From a virus, in IMG/VR virus record IMGVR_UViG_3300037247_001476, positions 1 through 48,719 of that record: 48,719 nucleotides of DNA; one strand, written 5' to 3'. Below are positions 15,511 to 22,918 of this stretch, in pieces. The number at the start of each line of letters is the position of its first letter. Position 1 is the stretch's first letter. The notes beneath the pieces were generated by a model. That model ran no database searches and was not told the DNA's origin. It saw only the letters and a list, made by a program, of their open reading frames with translations. Made by a program: the position numbers and the translations under genes.

Positions 15511-15790
15511 GATCGATCTGCTCTCTCCCGTCGATCGAGCTCGATTTTGCTCCATTTTTGCGCGGTGGATGCGCGGGGTAAGATACGACTGCCACCCAGG
15601 GACCCGCTGCGGTCGTTCGCCCCTCGCGCTGGGCGTAAGCGACGCCAGGACACGGGCTTGCGGCGTCGCTGCGCCGCTGGGATGGGGCGAGGCCGGCTCA
15701 CTTCGCCGGTACATGGAGTCGAGACCGCGGGGTCGTAGCCCCGACAACCTGGCTCTTATGTCCCCCTCAGCCCCACTTCGAGACAATCCG

Positions 15791-15819
15791 GCTACACTGC
15801 GCCGATAGCGCGCTACACT
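15791..15819 (+). promoter_or_regulatory. Direct repeat GCTACACT, possible early promoter element
   Basis: GCTACACT occurs at 15791-15798 and 15812-15819, exactly 21 bases apart, about 60-80 bases before the first early gene. TACACT is a reasonable -10. The second copy is preceded by TAGCGCG, and a similar TAGCGCGGGCTATACT occurs at 16981-16996 before the DUF932-like gene. The shared layout suggests one phage-specific promoter or operator type. Confidence 0.4.
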
Positions 15820-15876
15820 TCTGCGCTCCTTGAGTCGATAACCTCCGCGGGGGAGCTCACTTCACAAGGGGACACA

Positions 15877-16404
15877 ATGAAAGCAGACACGATAGCAGGG
15901 TTGCTGAGGCTGGCACTGGACGCCGGAGCAAGCAACGCAGAGGCTAGGACGTCGCTCGGGCGCATCCTTGCCGCGGCCCGCAAGGGCGACGCGGAGGCCT
16001 TGTCTTGGCTCACGGGACGCAAAGTCAACACTGAGAACGGGGTGAGCCAGGCAGCCTACGATGCTGCGCTCATCCGCGCCGAAGAAGCAGACCGGCAGAA
16101 AGCTCACGCGGAGCGCGTGCTTGTGGCTATCCAGCGCGATCTCAAACGCTGGGAAGACAAGTACGCAGAGCTTGAACGCAAGCACAAGGCGCCCAAGCGG
16201 GCACCAAAGCGGGCACCAAAGCCCAAGGCTCCGCCGCGCTCAAGCGGGCGCGGAGCTCCTGACGGGGGCCGGGTGATCGTCGTTCGCTACGGTGGCAAGT
16301 GCGCTGATGGGGACTGCGGCAAGGACATTGCCAAGGGCGAGCGAGCCCGTTGGTGGGGCCGCGGGCGCCTGTACTGCCTGACGCACGACGGGGAAGCCGC
16401 ATGA
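15877..16404 (+). CDS. First early gene: helical protein with Lys-Pro linker and zinc-like C-terminus
   Basis: A 175-residue protein. The N-terminal 40 residues (TIAGLLRLALDAGASNAEAR) resemble the short helical start of DUF2786-type proteins. A coiled-coil-like helix follows, then a histone-H1-like linker of repeated KRAP/KP units (about residues 107-122). The C-terminal domain has CADGDC and a later YCLTH, a possible zinc site. The ATG has AAGGGGA seven bases upstream. As the first early gene with a basic linker it may bind DNA, but its function is unknown. Confidence 0.75.
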   Translation: MKADTIAGLLRLALDAGASNAEARTSLGRILAAARKGDAEALSWLTGRKVNTENGVSQAAYDAALIRAEEADRQKAHAERVLVAIQRDLKRWEDKYAELERKHKAPKRAPKRAPKPKAPPRSSGRGAPDGGRVIVVRYGGKCADGDCGKDIAKGERARWWGRGRLYCLTHDGEAA

Positions 16405-16652
16405 AACCACCTTGGGACAACCCAGAGAATTGGGCAACGGCCACAACCCGTGGGGAAGCCTACGGGATGGGCTGGGCCGACTGCGAAGAACGCCACCGAG
16501 AGCTTGTGGCGTCGCTGAAGGAAGCGACTGAGCTTCTAAGCTTGTTTGGTGGTGCTCGAGCCCCCGGCGCAAGCTCGGTGCCAGAGACTCGACGGTTTGA
16601 CGCTTGGATGAAAGCCAAGGCTGCCCTTACCAAGGCAGGAGTGAAGCCATGA
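16401..16652 (+). CDS. Small early protein, function unknown
   Basis: An 83-residue protein starting MKPPWDNPENWATATTRGEA, with a long amphipathic helix (ERHRELVASLKEATELLSLF) and a C-terminal Ala/Lys-rich helix. The ATG overlaps the previous stop as ATGA and its own stop overlaps the next start in the same way. No family was recognised. Early micro-genes of this kind in lytic phages often encode host-takeover factors, which is only a general expectation. Confidence 0.65.
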   Translation: MKPPWDNPENWATATTRGEAYGMGWADCEERHRELVASLKEATELLSLFGGARAPGASSVPETRRFDAWMKAKAALTKAGVKP

Positions 16653-16858
16653 CCATCCCACAACCGAAGCGGGAAGCCTTCCCATCCCGCATCCGCCCCG
16701 CGACGCCAGGTAGCCCGCGGGCTGTGATCATGGCGCGAGACCTAGCCCGCTTCCTAGCTGGCCCGCTGAGCTTGCGGCGCCGCGTTGTGGCGCCGGGCGT
16801 TTTCGTTGTCGCCATAGTAACGGGCAAAGGCCTCATTCTGGACGCGTGGCGAGAATGA
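16649..16858 (+). CDS. Small basic early protein
   Basis: A 69-residue, Arg/Pro-rich protein (about ten Arg) with a hydrophobic beta-like segment near the C-terminus (VVAPGVFVVAIVTGKGLIL). Start and stop both overlap neighbours as ATGA. No family was recognised. It may be membrane-associated, because the C-terminal segment is long enough to insert. Confidence 0.6.
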   Translation: MTIPQPKREAFPSRIRPATPGSPRAVIMARDLARFLAGPLSLRRRVVAPGVFVVAIVTGKGLILDAWRE

Positions 16859-16938
16859 CGTCTATCCTGACGTTTTTGGTCTATCTTGCCCTTGTCACGG
16901 GCGGGATACACTTCTGGCGCAAGCACTGGCGTCGCTAG
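16855..16938 (+). CDS. 27-residue single-pass membrane peptide
   Basis: A 27-residue peptide, MTSILTFLVYLALVTGGIHF followed by WRKHWRR. It is one transmembrane helix with a strongly basic C-terminal end. The ATG overlaps the previous stop as ATGA, which supports real translation of such a short frame. Peptides of this form act as small membrane modulators or toxins in other systems. Here only the topology can be argued. Confidence 0.55.
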   Translation: MTSILTFLVYLALVTGGIHFWRKHWRR

Positions 16939-16958
16939 TCCCGCCTTTGGACTTCTGA

Positions 16959-16989
16959 CCCGCGCTACTGGCGTCCTCGGTAGCGCGGG
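16959..16989. repeat. 10-base inverted repeat, terminator or operator
   Basis: Perfect arms CCCGCGCTAC (16959-16968) and GTAGCGCGGG (16980-16989) with an 11-base loop. No T-run follows. Instead TATACT starts two bases after the right arm. A hairpin ending the micro-gene cluster or an operator overlapping a promoter for the next gene are both possible. Confidence 0.5.
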
Positions 16990-17037
16990 CTATACTCTGG
17001 GCGGCGGAATGTCCCGCCATCAACCGGAGGCACTGAC

Positions 17038-17892
17038 TTGCTATACATGCACTGTGGCGCAGAGGCCGCAACCCTGGACGATCTGCGGGAGTACGTCCCG
17101 CCAACGCGTGAGGAGCTCCGCGCCAAGCTGGGCACGGAGAACGCGGGCAACCGATGGAAGCCCATGCTTCACGCAGACCTTGTCGAAACCATCCTTGCGG
17201 AAGCGACAAGGCTCAGCCTCGTGGTCCAGCGCACAGCCTACGGAATGAGCAAGGACACGCACTCCCTGTACGGGTGCATCGATTTCAAGAACAAGAACCC
17301 CGGTGCCGATCACGGCTACGCGTTGGGCTTTCGCCACGACAACTTGCAGCGGTTCAAGCTGATCGGCGTGAGCGCTGCGCGCGTGTTCGTCTGTGACAAC
17401 GGCGCGATCGTGGGGGACTTCGTGTTTGGCCACAAGCACACTCAACGCACTGAGCTTGCGCCGACCGTCAAGGAAGGGATGGTCTTGTGGGCAAATCAGA
17501 TCGCACGCTTGGCGGAAGTGTTCGATGCCATGAAGGCAACGGCCATCGATGACCGCGACGCAGAGCACTTGATGATCGAAGGCGCGCGGACGCACTACGC
17601 CGAAGAGCTCCGCACCAACGGGAAGCGACGCGTTGAGCGGGCGCCTTGCTACGCGTGGTCGCAGCTTGGCAAGATCGACCTCGAGTGGAACAACCCGCGG
17701 CATGAGGCCTTTGAACCGCGCACCCTTTGGTCTCTGTACAACGCGATCACCGAAGTCGGCAAGCGCTGGACCCCGCGCAATGTGGAACGCGGGTTGAAAG
17801 GATGGCCGGCAATGGTCGCCGACGAGTTCAACCTCGAGGCCATCCGCCCGCAGTTGCTATCGCTTGAGGCACCGGGCGTGTTCGACAAATGA
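17038..17892 (+). CDS. DUF932-like phage/plasmid protein
   Basis: A 284-residue protein resembling the DUF932 (phage/plasmid-like, TIGR03299-type) family. It has a beta-rich N-terminal half with GYALGFRHDN, VFVCDNGAIVGDFVFGHKH, and a C-terminal helical half ending with TLWSLYNAITEVGK, the usual family signature. The family is common on phages and plasmids, often near replication or defence genes, with no agreed function. I chose TTG 17038 because GGAGG stands seven bases upstream. The ATG at 17047 would be 16 bases away. Confidence 0.8.
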   Translation: MLYMHCGAEAATLDDLREYVPPTREELRAKLGTENAGNRWKPMLHADLVETILAEATRLSLVVQRTAYGMSKDTHSLYGCIDFKNKNPGADHGYALGFRHDNLQRFKLIGVSAARVFVCDNGAIVGDFVFGHKHTQRTELAPTVKEGMVLWANQIARLAEVFDAMKATAIDDRDAEHLMIEGARTHYAEELRTNGKRRVERAPCYAWSQLGKIDLEWNNPRHEAFEPRTLWSLYNAITEVGKRWTPRNVERGLKGWPAMVADEFNLEAIRPQLLSLEAPGVFDK

Positions 17893-17981
17893 GACGCGAG
17901 ACCACCCGTCGAACCCTGACGATCGTTGCTGGCCTTGCTGTGCTGGCCTGCTGGGTAGTCAACGCATGCGCTTCATCCTGA
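17889..17981 (+). CDS. 30-residue membrane or lipoprotein-like peptide
   Basis: A 30-residue peptide starting MRRETTRRTLTIVAGLAVLA, with four Arg, then one hydrophobic segment ending in CWVVNACASS. The ATG overlaps the DUF932-like stop as ATGA. The basic start and single helix predict inner-membrane insertion. The ACASS end is a weak lipobox-like site. Role unknown. Confidence 0.5.
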   Translation: MRRETTRRTLTIVAGLAVLACWVVNACASS

Positions 17982-18178
17982 CCGGCGGCGGGCCGGAGAA
18001 CGGCCACAGCTACGACGGAGACGATGATCTCAAGGAGTTCGTCTGCATCGACGAGGCTCCTGAGATCGTAGGTGCAGTCAAGGGCTACTGCTACAAGCGC
18101 ACACAGGATGTAAGTGAAGAAGGGTTTGTGGTGTTCAGACTCCACAAAATCACGCCACCAAAGGTGTGGGATACCTAG
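17966..18178 (+). CDS. Small acidic phage protein, function unknown
   Basis: A 70-residue protein starting MRFILTGGGPENGHSYDGDD, with a glycine-rich first loop and an acidic stretch, then two short beta-like segments (VKGYCYKR, GFVVFRLHKI). It overlaps the preceding micro-gene by 16 bases in another frame. Small proteins with a similar start are frequent in phage early regions and have no known role. It is followed by a strong terminator. Confidence 0.65.
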   Translation: MRFILTGGGPENGHSYDGDDDLKEFVCIDEAPEIVGAVKGYCYKRTQDVSEEGFVVFRLHKITPPKVWDT

Positions 18179-18301
18179 CCACTTGACAACCCTGGAAGTC
18201 TGGCACACACTTCGGGTGCAGTTCAGGGTCCGATGGCAAGTCGGGCGCATGGATGTGGTTCTCTTCGAAGGCGAACCAACGTCGAGAGGTGCACGGTTGA
18301 T

Positions 18302-18341
18302 CCCCCGTCAAGTTGACATGGCTTGACGGGGGTTCTTTTTT
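18302..18341 (+). terminator. Rho-independent terminator
   Basis: A perfect 11-base-pair stem, CCCCCGTCAAG (18302-18312) with CTTGACGGGGG (18322-18332), a 9-base loop and the tail TTCTTTTTT. It closes the first early block. The rest of the gap (18179-18301 and 18342-18394) shows no gene, and the part after the terminator must hold a promoter for the helicase, not clearly visible. Confidence 0.9.
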
Positions 18342-18394
18342 GTGCTCTGCTCTCTCGACACCCCCAAACTTCCTAACCTGGAAGTGGAGTGATC

Positions 18395-20212
18395 ATGCTA
18401 GCCGTCGCACTTGCCACCGACCGACCCGAGTTCCTTGTGACCGGGGGAGAACCACGTGGACACGATGCTGTCCACAACCGGCTCATCCATATCCCGGGCA
18501 TGCGACGGGAGCCGGCGAACAACAGCCCGGTCGGCCGCTACCGATTCCCGCTGTCCTACGTGGCCGCTGCCTCCCTGCTGACGCTCGAGCAAGAGTACCG
18601 GGCGCGCTGGGAGGAGCCTGCGCATCAGGCCGCAGAGGGCATGGCACGAGCTCTCCTGGCACGCGACAGCATGCTTGTGCGCGGCTGCGCCATGGATCTC
18701 ACATGGCCCACAGACCGCACCCCTCGAGTGCATCAGAAGCGAGCTCTGGCCGCCCTTCATGCGGTCAACTACCGGCAGCTGGTCACCGACGAAATGGGCG
18801 TGGGCAAGAGCCCCCTAGCCCTGTGGGCGTTCTGGGATGTCTACAACCGGCACGCGACTGGGCCGCACAGCAAGTGGGCACAGCGCATGCTGATCCTTTG
18901 CCCCGCCCCTGTGAAACGCAAATGGGTGCGTGAGGTGACTGCCACTCTGGGCATGACAGCCGTAATGATCGATGGGCCGGCCAAGAAGAGGGGCGATCAG
19001 TTCGTAGAACTGCGCGACGCGACCGTGTGCGTGATGAACTACGACCTGCTGCGCTTCCTGAGTGAAGCCCAGCGTGAGCAACTTCACCAGTGGGTCTACG
19101 ATCAGTTCGCGGTCTACGACGAGAGCCACTACCTGCGCAACCACTACAGCGGGCGCAGCAAGTTCGTGGCCGAGTTCAAGCCTCGGTATCTCCTCGAGCT
19201 CACCGGCACGCCGATCGAGAATCAGGTGGACGACCTGTACCACCAGTTGATCCTTCTGCAGCCCGGTCTCTGGCGCAACGAGTGGGAGTTCGAGAGCCGC
19301 TACCTCGAGACCTTCATGCTCAAGGTGGGCGGTGGGAAAAAGAAGGCAACCAAGAAGAAGATCGCACGCACCAAGAACCTGGATGAATTGAGCCGCGTGC
19401 AGACGTGCTACTCGTTCGGCCGCAAGCTCTGTGACGTCACAGACCTCCCGCCGGTTCAAGAGATCGAGATTCCGCTCGTGCTCGATGCCCCAGCGCGCAA
19501 GTTCTACAAGCAACTGCGCGATTGGTGGCTCCTGGAGTTCGAAGACACGCCTGACGACAATGTCTTCTCCCCGCGTGTGAAGAGCTCTTTGGAAGCTGCG
19601 CAACGCTTGCTGCAGGTAGCCGAGTCCTTCATCGGCGGGGTGCCCGAGCCCCTACTCCCCATGGTGGCTCAGCAGTCCAAGTACTGGGAGAAGATTCCAC
19701 ACAGACCGAACGAGTTGTTCGCACCGAAGGGCGTCAAGGCCTCTTGGTTGATGGAGACTGTGGAGAACCTGTGGAAACAGGACCGGCGCAGCGTGGTGTT
19801 CTGTCCCTACAACGCCCCGTTGTTCTGGTTCAAGGATCACTGGGGCGACGATGCCCGGCTTCTCCATGGCGCGTTGTCCTCTGCTGCGAAGGACGAGATC
19901 ATCGACACGTTCCTTCAAGGCTCGGGGCGCGTGCTGCTTGCGCAGCTGCGCATGGCGATTGGGTGGGATGCCTACACCGTGCAGGACTGCATCTTCTACG
20001 GATGGATGTGGGAGCCTGCCAAGAACCGGCAGGCTGTTGGTCGACTACACCGCATCGGACAGAAGGGCACGGTCAACGTGTACCACCCGTTCGTTGTGGA
20101 CACGCTGGAAGAGCGCGTACGTGAAGCCCTAGCTGCCAAAGAGGGCGACGCAGAGAAAGCGCTCGCACACTGGTCTTTCGCTGACTTGCGAGAGGCTGTT
20201 TCTTCAACATGA
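18395..20212 (+). CDS. SNF2-type (superfamily 2) DNA helicase/translocase
   Basis: A 605-residue SF2 ATPase. Motif I is EMGVGKSPLALW (Gly-Lys-Ser near residues 135-139), motif II is DESH (near 242), and motif VI is GRLHRIGQKG (near 549), the RxHRIGQ form specific to SNF2-like enzymes. ELTGTPIEN (motif III) is also present. Phages use such enzymes in replication, recombination or remodelling of bound proteins on DNA. The N-terminal 110 residues match nothing I know. I chose ATG 18395 with GGAG five bases upstream. A GTG two codons earlier is possible. It ends in ATGA with the next gene. Confidence 0.92.
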   Translation: MLAVALATDRPEFLVTGGEPRGHDAVHNRLIHIPGMRREPANNSPVGRYRFPLSYVAAASLLTLEQEYRARWEEPAHQAAEGMARALLARDSMLVRGCAMDLTWPTDRTPRVHQKRALAALHAVNYRQLVTDEMGVGKSPLALWAFWDVYNRHATGPHSKWAQRMLILCPAPVKRKWVREVTATLGMTAVMIDGPAKKRGDQFVELRDATVCVMNYDLLRFLSEAQREQLHQWVYDQFAVYDESHYLRNHYSGRSKFVAEFKPRYLLELTGTPIENQVDDLYHQLILLQPGLWRNEWEFESRYLETFMLKVGGGKKKATKKKIARTKNLDELSRVQTCYSFGRKLCDVTDLPPVQEIEIPLVLDAPARKFYKQLRDWWLLEFEDTPDDNVFSPRVKSSLEAAQRLLQVAESFIGGVPEPLLPMVAQQSKYWEKIPHRPNELFAPKGVKASWLMETVENLWKQDRRSVVFCPYNAPLFWFKDHWGDDARLLHGALSSAAKDEIIDTFLQGSGRVLLAQLRMAIGWDAYTVQDCIFYGWMWEPAKNRQAVGRLHRIGQKGTVNVYHPFVVDTLEERVREALAAKEGDAEKALAHWSFADLREAVSST

Positions 20213-20667
20213 ATGATCCTTGGTCTAGTCATGTCCGCGGAGTTGCCCTCCGTCTTGCCTTGAAGAAATGCGGCATCTCTATCGACAATCTATCAGCAGC
20301 AAGAATTTACGACGAGTCCATGATGCGTTCGCTACGTTTCTTTCGATGGAAGAAACGCTTCGCAGGAAGATGTGAAGGGTTACCTGCATACAAAACTGTT
20401 TCACCTAAAGGATTTGCTCGGATGAAATCCTTGCGTCGAGAAAAGCAGTTGTTTGGAGCGAAACTTTCGTACTCCAAGATTGCGTTCGTTCTGAACGGTG
20501 AAGGATTTTGCATGCAAAACGGCAATCCATTTTGCAAAGGAAGCGTTCATCGAATCCTGACTCAACGGCAACCACGAAAAAAGAAACCCCTGTTCTCTCA
20601 CAAGGAAACCACATGGAAAAAGCTGACCGAAAAATTGCTAAAGCAAACCCGCGCTGTCTCGCAATAG
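20209..20667 (+). CDS. HTH protein with recombinase-like DNA-binding segment
   Basis: A 152-residue basic protein. Residues about 75-120 (LFGAKLSYSKIAFVLNGEG, then KGSVHRILTQR) follow the pattern of the DNA-binding part of large serine recombinases: S-x-x-x-IA-x-x-LN-x-x-G ... V-x-x-IL. No catalytic domain is present. Base composition is clearly richer in A/T than its neighbours and codon choice differs, suggesting recent acquisition. It could be a regulator or a remnant of a homing or recombination enzyme. The ATG overlaps the helicase stop. Confidence 0.6.
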   Translation: MNDPWSSHVRGVALRLALKKCGISIDNLSAARIYDESMMRSLRFFRWKKRFAGRCEGLPAYKTVSPKGFARMKSLRREKQLFGAKLSYSKIAFVLNGEGFCMQNGNPFCKGSVHRILTQRQPRKKKPLFSHKETTWKKLTEKLLKQTRAVSQ

Positions 20668-20879
20668 CTCAAAAGGGCATTCATACAGACATGGATTTTG
20701 CTCAATGCATGTCTGCCATGATCTCTGACTTGATCGAAGATAAAATCAACCACCGTATCGGCAATGCTGTTTGCAACGCAGCTGGCAAGTTGCTCAAGCT
20801 GCACGAGCTCCGCCATAAATACGGAACTGTTGATGCCTCCGGAAATCGCATCCTCGAACTTGCTCCGAAGGCAGGATGA
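20613..20879 (+). CDS. Small helical early protein
   Basis: An 88-residue protein starting MEKADRKIAKANPRCLAIAQ, largely helical (DLIEDKINHRIGNAVCNAAG, then LLKLHELRHKYG). The ATG has AAGGAA upstream and lies 55 bases inside the preceding gene in another frame. No family was recognised. It overlaps the next gene as ATGA. Confidence 0.65.
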   Translation: MEKADRKIAKANPRCLAIAQKGIHTDMDFAQCMSAMISDLIEDKINHRIGNAVCNAAGKLLKLHELRHKYGTVDASGNRILELAPKAG

Positions 20880-21148
20880 GCCTCAAGAAGAAGCTCACCG
20901 AAGTCGCGACCGCAGCTGCCCAAGAGGCAACGCACACCGAGCGTGGTCGCTGTCTCTGGGTGCTGTCCCGCGTGATTGCAGAGCTCAAGGAAGACTTCGA
21001 GAAGAAGCTCCTGGCTGAATCTCAACGCGAACTTGCACGCATCAAGATGAGCATTGCCGCTGGCATCTTCAAGCGCGCACGCCGGCACATCGTTGCTGGC
21101 ACGCGTCCTCCCGTCGTGCACCGAGACGACAACGGCGAAGAGCCGTGA
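20876..21148 (+). CDS. Small helical early protein
   Basis: A 90-residue, strongly helical, Lys/Glu-rich protein (MSLKKKLTEVATAAAQEATH at the start, a long central amphipathic helix, a disordered acidic tail). The start overlaps the previous stop as ATGA. No motif is visible. Coiled-coil pairing with the following gene product, also helical, is conceivable but not shown. Confidence 0.65.
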   Translation: MSLKKKLTEVATAAAQEATHTERGRCLWVLSRVIAELKEDFEKKLLAESQRELARIKMSIAAGIFKRARRHIVAGTRPPVVHRDDNGEEP

Positions 21149-21462
21149 TGGTGATGGGCAGCAACAGTCGCGAGGCCCTCATTGAGCGCATCGCCGCCCT
21201 CACCAAGGAGCTGGCCGAGGCGCGGGCGGTCATCGCTGGCGACCCTCCGGCAGAGGTTGCCGACTACCTTCGCGGGCATAAAGAAGCCGACCAGAAGAAG
21301 TTGGACCTGATTGAGAAGCAAGCCAACCGCCTAACCCTCGCCACGAAGGTCATCGGCAGCATCACCATCGAGCAGGAGTGGAGTAGCTGGGCCCAGAAGA
21401 ACATCGACACCTACGACCTTGACGGAGACGCCCTCGACGACTGGCGGAAGGATGAGGCGTGA
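21148..21462 (+). CDS. Small coiled-coil early protein
   Basis: A 104-residue helical protein from ATG 21148, which overlaps the previous stop as TGATG. A GTG one codon upstream is also possible. Residues 10-35 (IERIAALTKELAEARAVIAG) and 55-75 have heptad-like spacing. The C-terminus is acidic with two Trp. No family was recognised. Confidence 0.6.
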   Translation: MVMGSNSREALIERIAALTKELAEARAVIAGDPPAEVADYLRGHKEADQKKLDLIEKQANRLTLATKVIGSITIEQEWSSWAQKNIDTYDLDGDALDDWRKDEA

Positions 21463-21665
21463 TGAGGAACAAAGAAGAAGCAGTCGAGGTGCTTGGCTTG
21501 CTTGCGATCATCCTCTTTTGTTGTTGCCTAGGTTGCATTATCACGTTGCGACCAACCCAATCCGGTCCGTGGATCTGTGCAGACTGTCACAAGACGCGCG
21601 CTGAACTTCGACCCTGTTGTCCTTGGTGCAACAGTCTTCTTGTCAAACTCACACCTGGGGGCTGA
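21462..21665 (+). CDS. Membrane-anchored zinc-ribbon micro-protein
   Basis: A 67-residue protein from ATG 21462 (TGATG overlap). A transmembrane helix, VLGLLAIILFCCCLGCIITL, is followed by a zinc-ribbon-like CADC ... CPWC (two Cys pairs about 14 residues apart). A domain of this type held at the membrane could act as an adaptor or sensor. The helix is notably Cys-rich. Role unknown. Confidence 0.65.
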   Translation: MRNKEEAVEVLGLLAIILFCCCLGCIITLRPTQSGPWICADCHKTRAELRPCCPWCNSLLVKLTPGG

Positions 21666-21740
21666 TCCATTGGTTTTTTCTTCTTCAACACCTGTCGAAG
21701 CGTTCGAGAACCTGATGCTTGTTTTGCTGGATCAGCCCCC
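21657..21740 (+). repeat. 13-base perfect inverted repeat enclosing 58 bases
   Basis: GGGGGCTGATCCA (21657-21669) pairs perfectly with TGGATCAGCCCCC (21728-21740), followed by TTTCTC. The left arm overlaps the last codons and stop of the upstream gene. The loop contains TCGAAGCGTTCGA, a smaller hairpin. It could act as a terminator, an RNA-stability element or a processed small RNA. It ends about 11 bases before the ribosome site of the next gene. Confidence 0.7.
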
Positions 21741-21761
21741 TTTCTCAACCGGGGAGGCGCC

Positions 21762-22172
21762 ATGAGTGAGGGTGACTTCTACTACTTGCACACCAACGGC
21801 GAGCTGATATTCAAGCGGTTCCGCCCCGAGAATGACTCGCCTTTCGTGCGGCGCGTGTGGGCGCTCGACCTCGAAGACCGTGGCACCGCGTGGCTCCTCG
21901 TGATTGAGGCACTGGCGCTCGGGGCAAGACGCGAACGCATCGACGAACTGGCTGCCAAGTGGGGCCTGACGGATGACGACGCCCTCCGCTTCGTTGACCA
22001 AGCCAAGGCCAACGGCAAACCCGCGTTCCGCCTGTTCCGTGATGGAGACCAGTGGTGCGCGACGTTCGGGGACTTCGTGAACGTTCAGGAGAGTCAGTGC
22101 GGCTTCGGCACAATAGCACTTGACGCGCTTGCTGAACTTGCAAGGCCAGGACTGATGGAAAAAATCCTATGA
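21762..22172 (+). CDS. Conserved phage protein, function unknown
   Basis: A 136-residue protein with the signature FYYLHTNGELIFKRFRPEND, then RRVWALDLEDRGTAWLLVIEALALGA and a winged-helix-like segment (RIDELAAKWGLTDDDALRF). I recall this pattern from many phage proteins near replication genes, with no assigned role. GGGGAGG stands six bases before the ATG. The HTH-like centre is the only functional hint. Confidence 0.7.
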   Translation: MSEGDFYYLHTNGELIFKRFRPENDSPFVRRVWALDLEDRGTAWLLVIEALALGARRERIDELAAKWGLTDDDALRFVDQAKANGKPAFRLFRDGDQWCATFGDFVNVQESQCGFGTIALDALAELARPGLMEKIL

Positions 22173-22267
22173 CCGAGTACCCCTACTACCTCGAGCGCGA
22201 GCTCAAACTCTTCGGGCAAGCGTGGCCCCCAGCGCCAGCCCTTTACAACCCGAAACGGAGACGACGA

Positions 22268-22720
22268 ATGCGAACTCTTTTAGCACTCGTAGCACTTCTG
22301 CTATTCCCTGCGCCCGCTGATGCGGCCGTGGTCAATCTGCCTTTTTCCTGCGTGATCGCAGCGCAGCAGGATGGGGGGCCTGGTTCTACCGGTGGCTGGG
22401 TGACGCTGCCCAACAGCCATTACGTGTTCTGGAGCACGAATGGCACGCCTTGCGGCCCTTGGCTCAAGGGTGAGCACACATACTGGATGCACGTAACGTC
22501 GCTATTGCCCGTGCAGCTGGCCGTACAAGGTCCAACGGTTGGGCCTGAGACAGTGCGCACACGTCCGGAGTACCGAACGAAGTGGACTGACGTTTCGGGT
22601 GCAGAGCACACAGTGATCACGCCACAGCGAGGTGACCGCTCACTACGCCAACACCTCCGAGACGTGCGTGTGTTCCAGGAAGCCTTCCCTCCGGTGCTGC
22701 CTCCTCCAACTAGCGGCTGA
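22268..22720 (+). CDS. Secreted protein, function unknown
   Basis: A 150-residue protein with a textbook signal peptide, MRTLLALVALLLFPAPADA, and likely cleavage after ADA. The mature part has two Cys (SCVIAAQQDGG, NGTPCGPW), a beta-rich middle and a Pro-rich tail. I chose ATG 22268 because GGAG stands seven bases upstream and the signal begins there. The frame is open back to ATG 22169 (overlapping the previous stop as ATGA), which would add 33 residues. Export to the envelope during early infection suggests superinfection exclusion or a lysis role, both speculative. Confidence 0.65.
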   Translation: MRTLLALVALLLFPAPADAAVVNLPFSCVIAAQQDGGPGSTGGWVTLPNSHYVFWSTNGTPCGPWLKGEHTYWMHVTSLLPVQLAVQGPTVGPETVRTRPEYRTKWTDVSGAEHTVITPQRGDRSLRQHLRDVRVFQEAFPPVLPPPTSG

Positions 22721-22727
22721 TCTCTTT

Positions 22728-22918
22728 GAGCCAGGCTCGGTGCCCGGTGTAGGGCAGGCCGCACCCCTATTCTTCCCTGGGGTGAGCAAACCTGCCGGGT
22801 CTGGCTCGTTTCTACTCGATTGCGGACGTGACTAACCCGCGCGCAACCTCACGCGGGGCGGAAATGCCCCAAGAAGTCCCCCATAGGGGGCGATGGGTGA
22901 CGGCTCGGAGAGACGAGC
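22728..22918 (+). ncRNA. Candidate structured RNA leader (nested stem-loop plus three hairpins)
   Basis: The 205-base gap at 22721-22925 has no gene but dense base pairing. GAGCCAG (22728) pairs with CTGGCTC (22801), CCC (22743) with GGG (22797), GGCAGG (22753) with CCTGCC (22791) and CACCCC (22762) with GGGGTG (22779), all nested and perfect. Three small hairpins follow: GGGGC/GCCCC (22855-22870), CCCCC/GGGGG (22878-22890) and GCTCG/CGAGC (22903-22918), the last presenting GGAGAG in its loop 13 bases before the next start. It matches no riboswitch class I know. Confidence 0.55.

Larger units (their letters stand above)
15202..15876. promoter_or_regulatory. Divergent noncoding region, candidate promoters and origin
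   Basis: A 675-base stretch with no convincing gene between the two divergent units. It holds an inverted repeat (15357-15383), an AT-rich island (15385-15410), a run of nine G (15427-15435), tandem 10-base repeats (15491-15510), a hairpin (15728-15743) and an 8-base direct repeat spaced by 21 (15791-15819). This is the only place from which both units can start, so it must carry promoters for both, and the repeats plus AT-rich DNA are what a replication origin would show. I cannot fix exact -10/-35 pairs. Confidence 0.6.

Noticed and set aside
15379-15786. Open frame (135 codons) in the divergent noncoding region, minus strand
   Set aside because: Low-complexity Arg/Ser/Asn composition, no ribosome site, and it crosses the repeat elements. 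Better read as control DNA.
22169-22267. 33-residue N-terminal extension of the secreted protein
   Set aside because: The frame is open and ATGA-coupled, but a complete signal peptide and a well-placed GGAG mark ATG 22268 as the start. Kept as an alternative only.
22728-22918. Known riboswitch (c-di-GMP, glycine, cobalamin, ZTP, fluoride)
   Set aside because: The stems are convincing, but the conserved core bases of these classes are not present, so only an unnamed structured RNA is reported.
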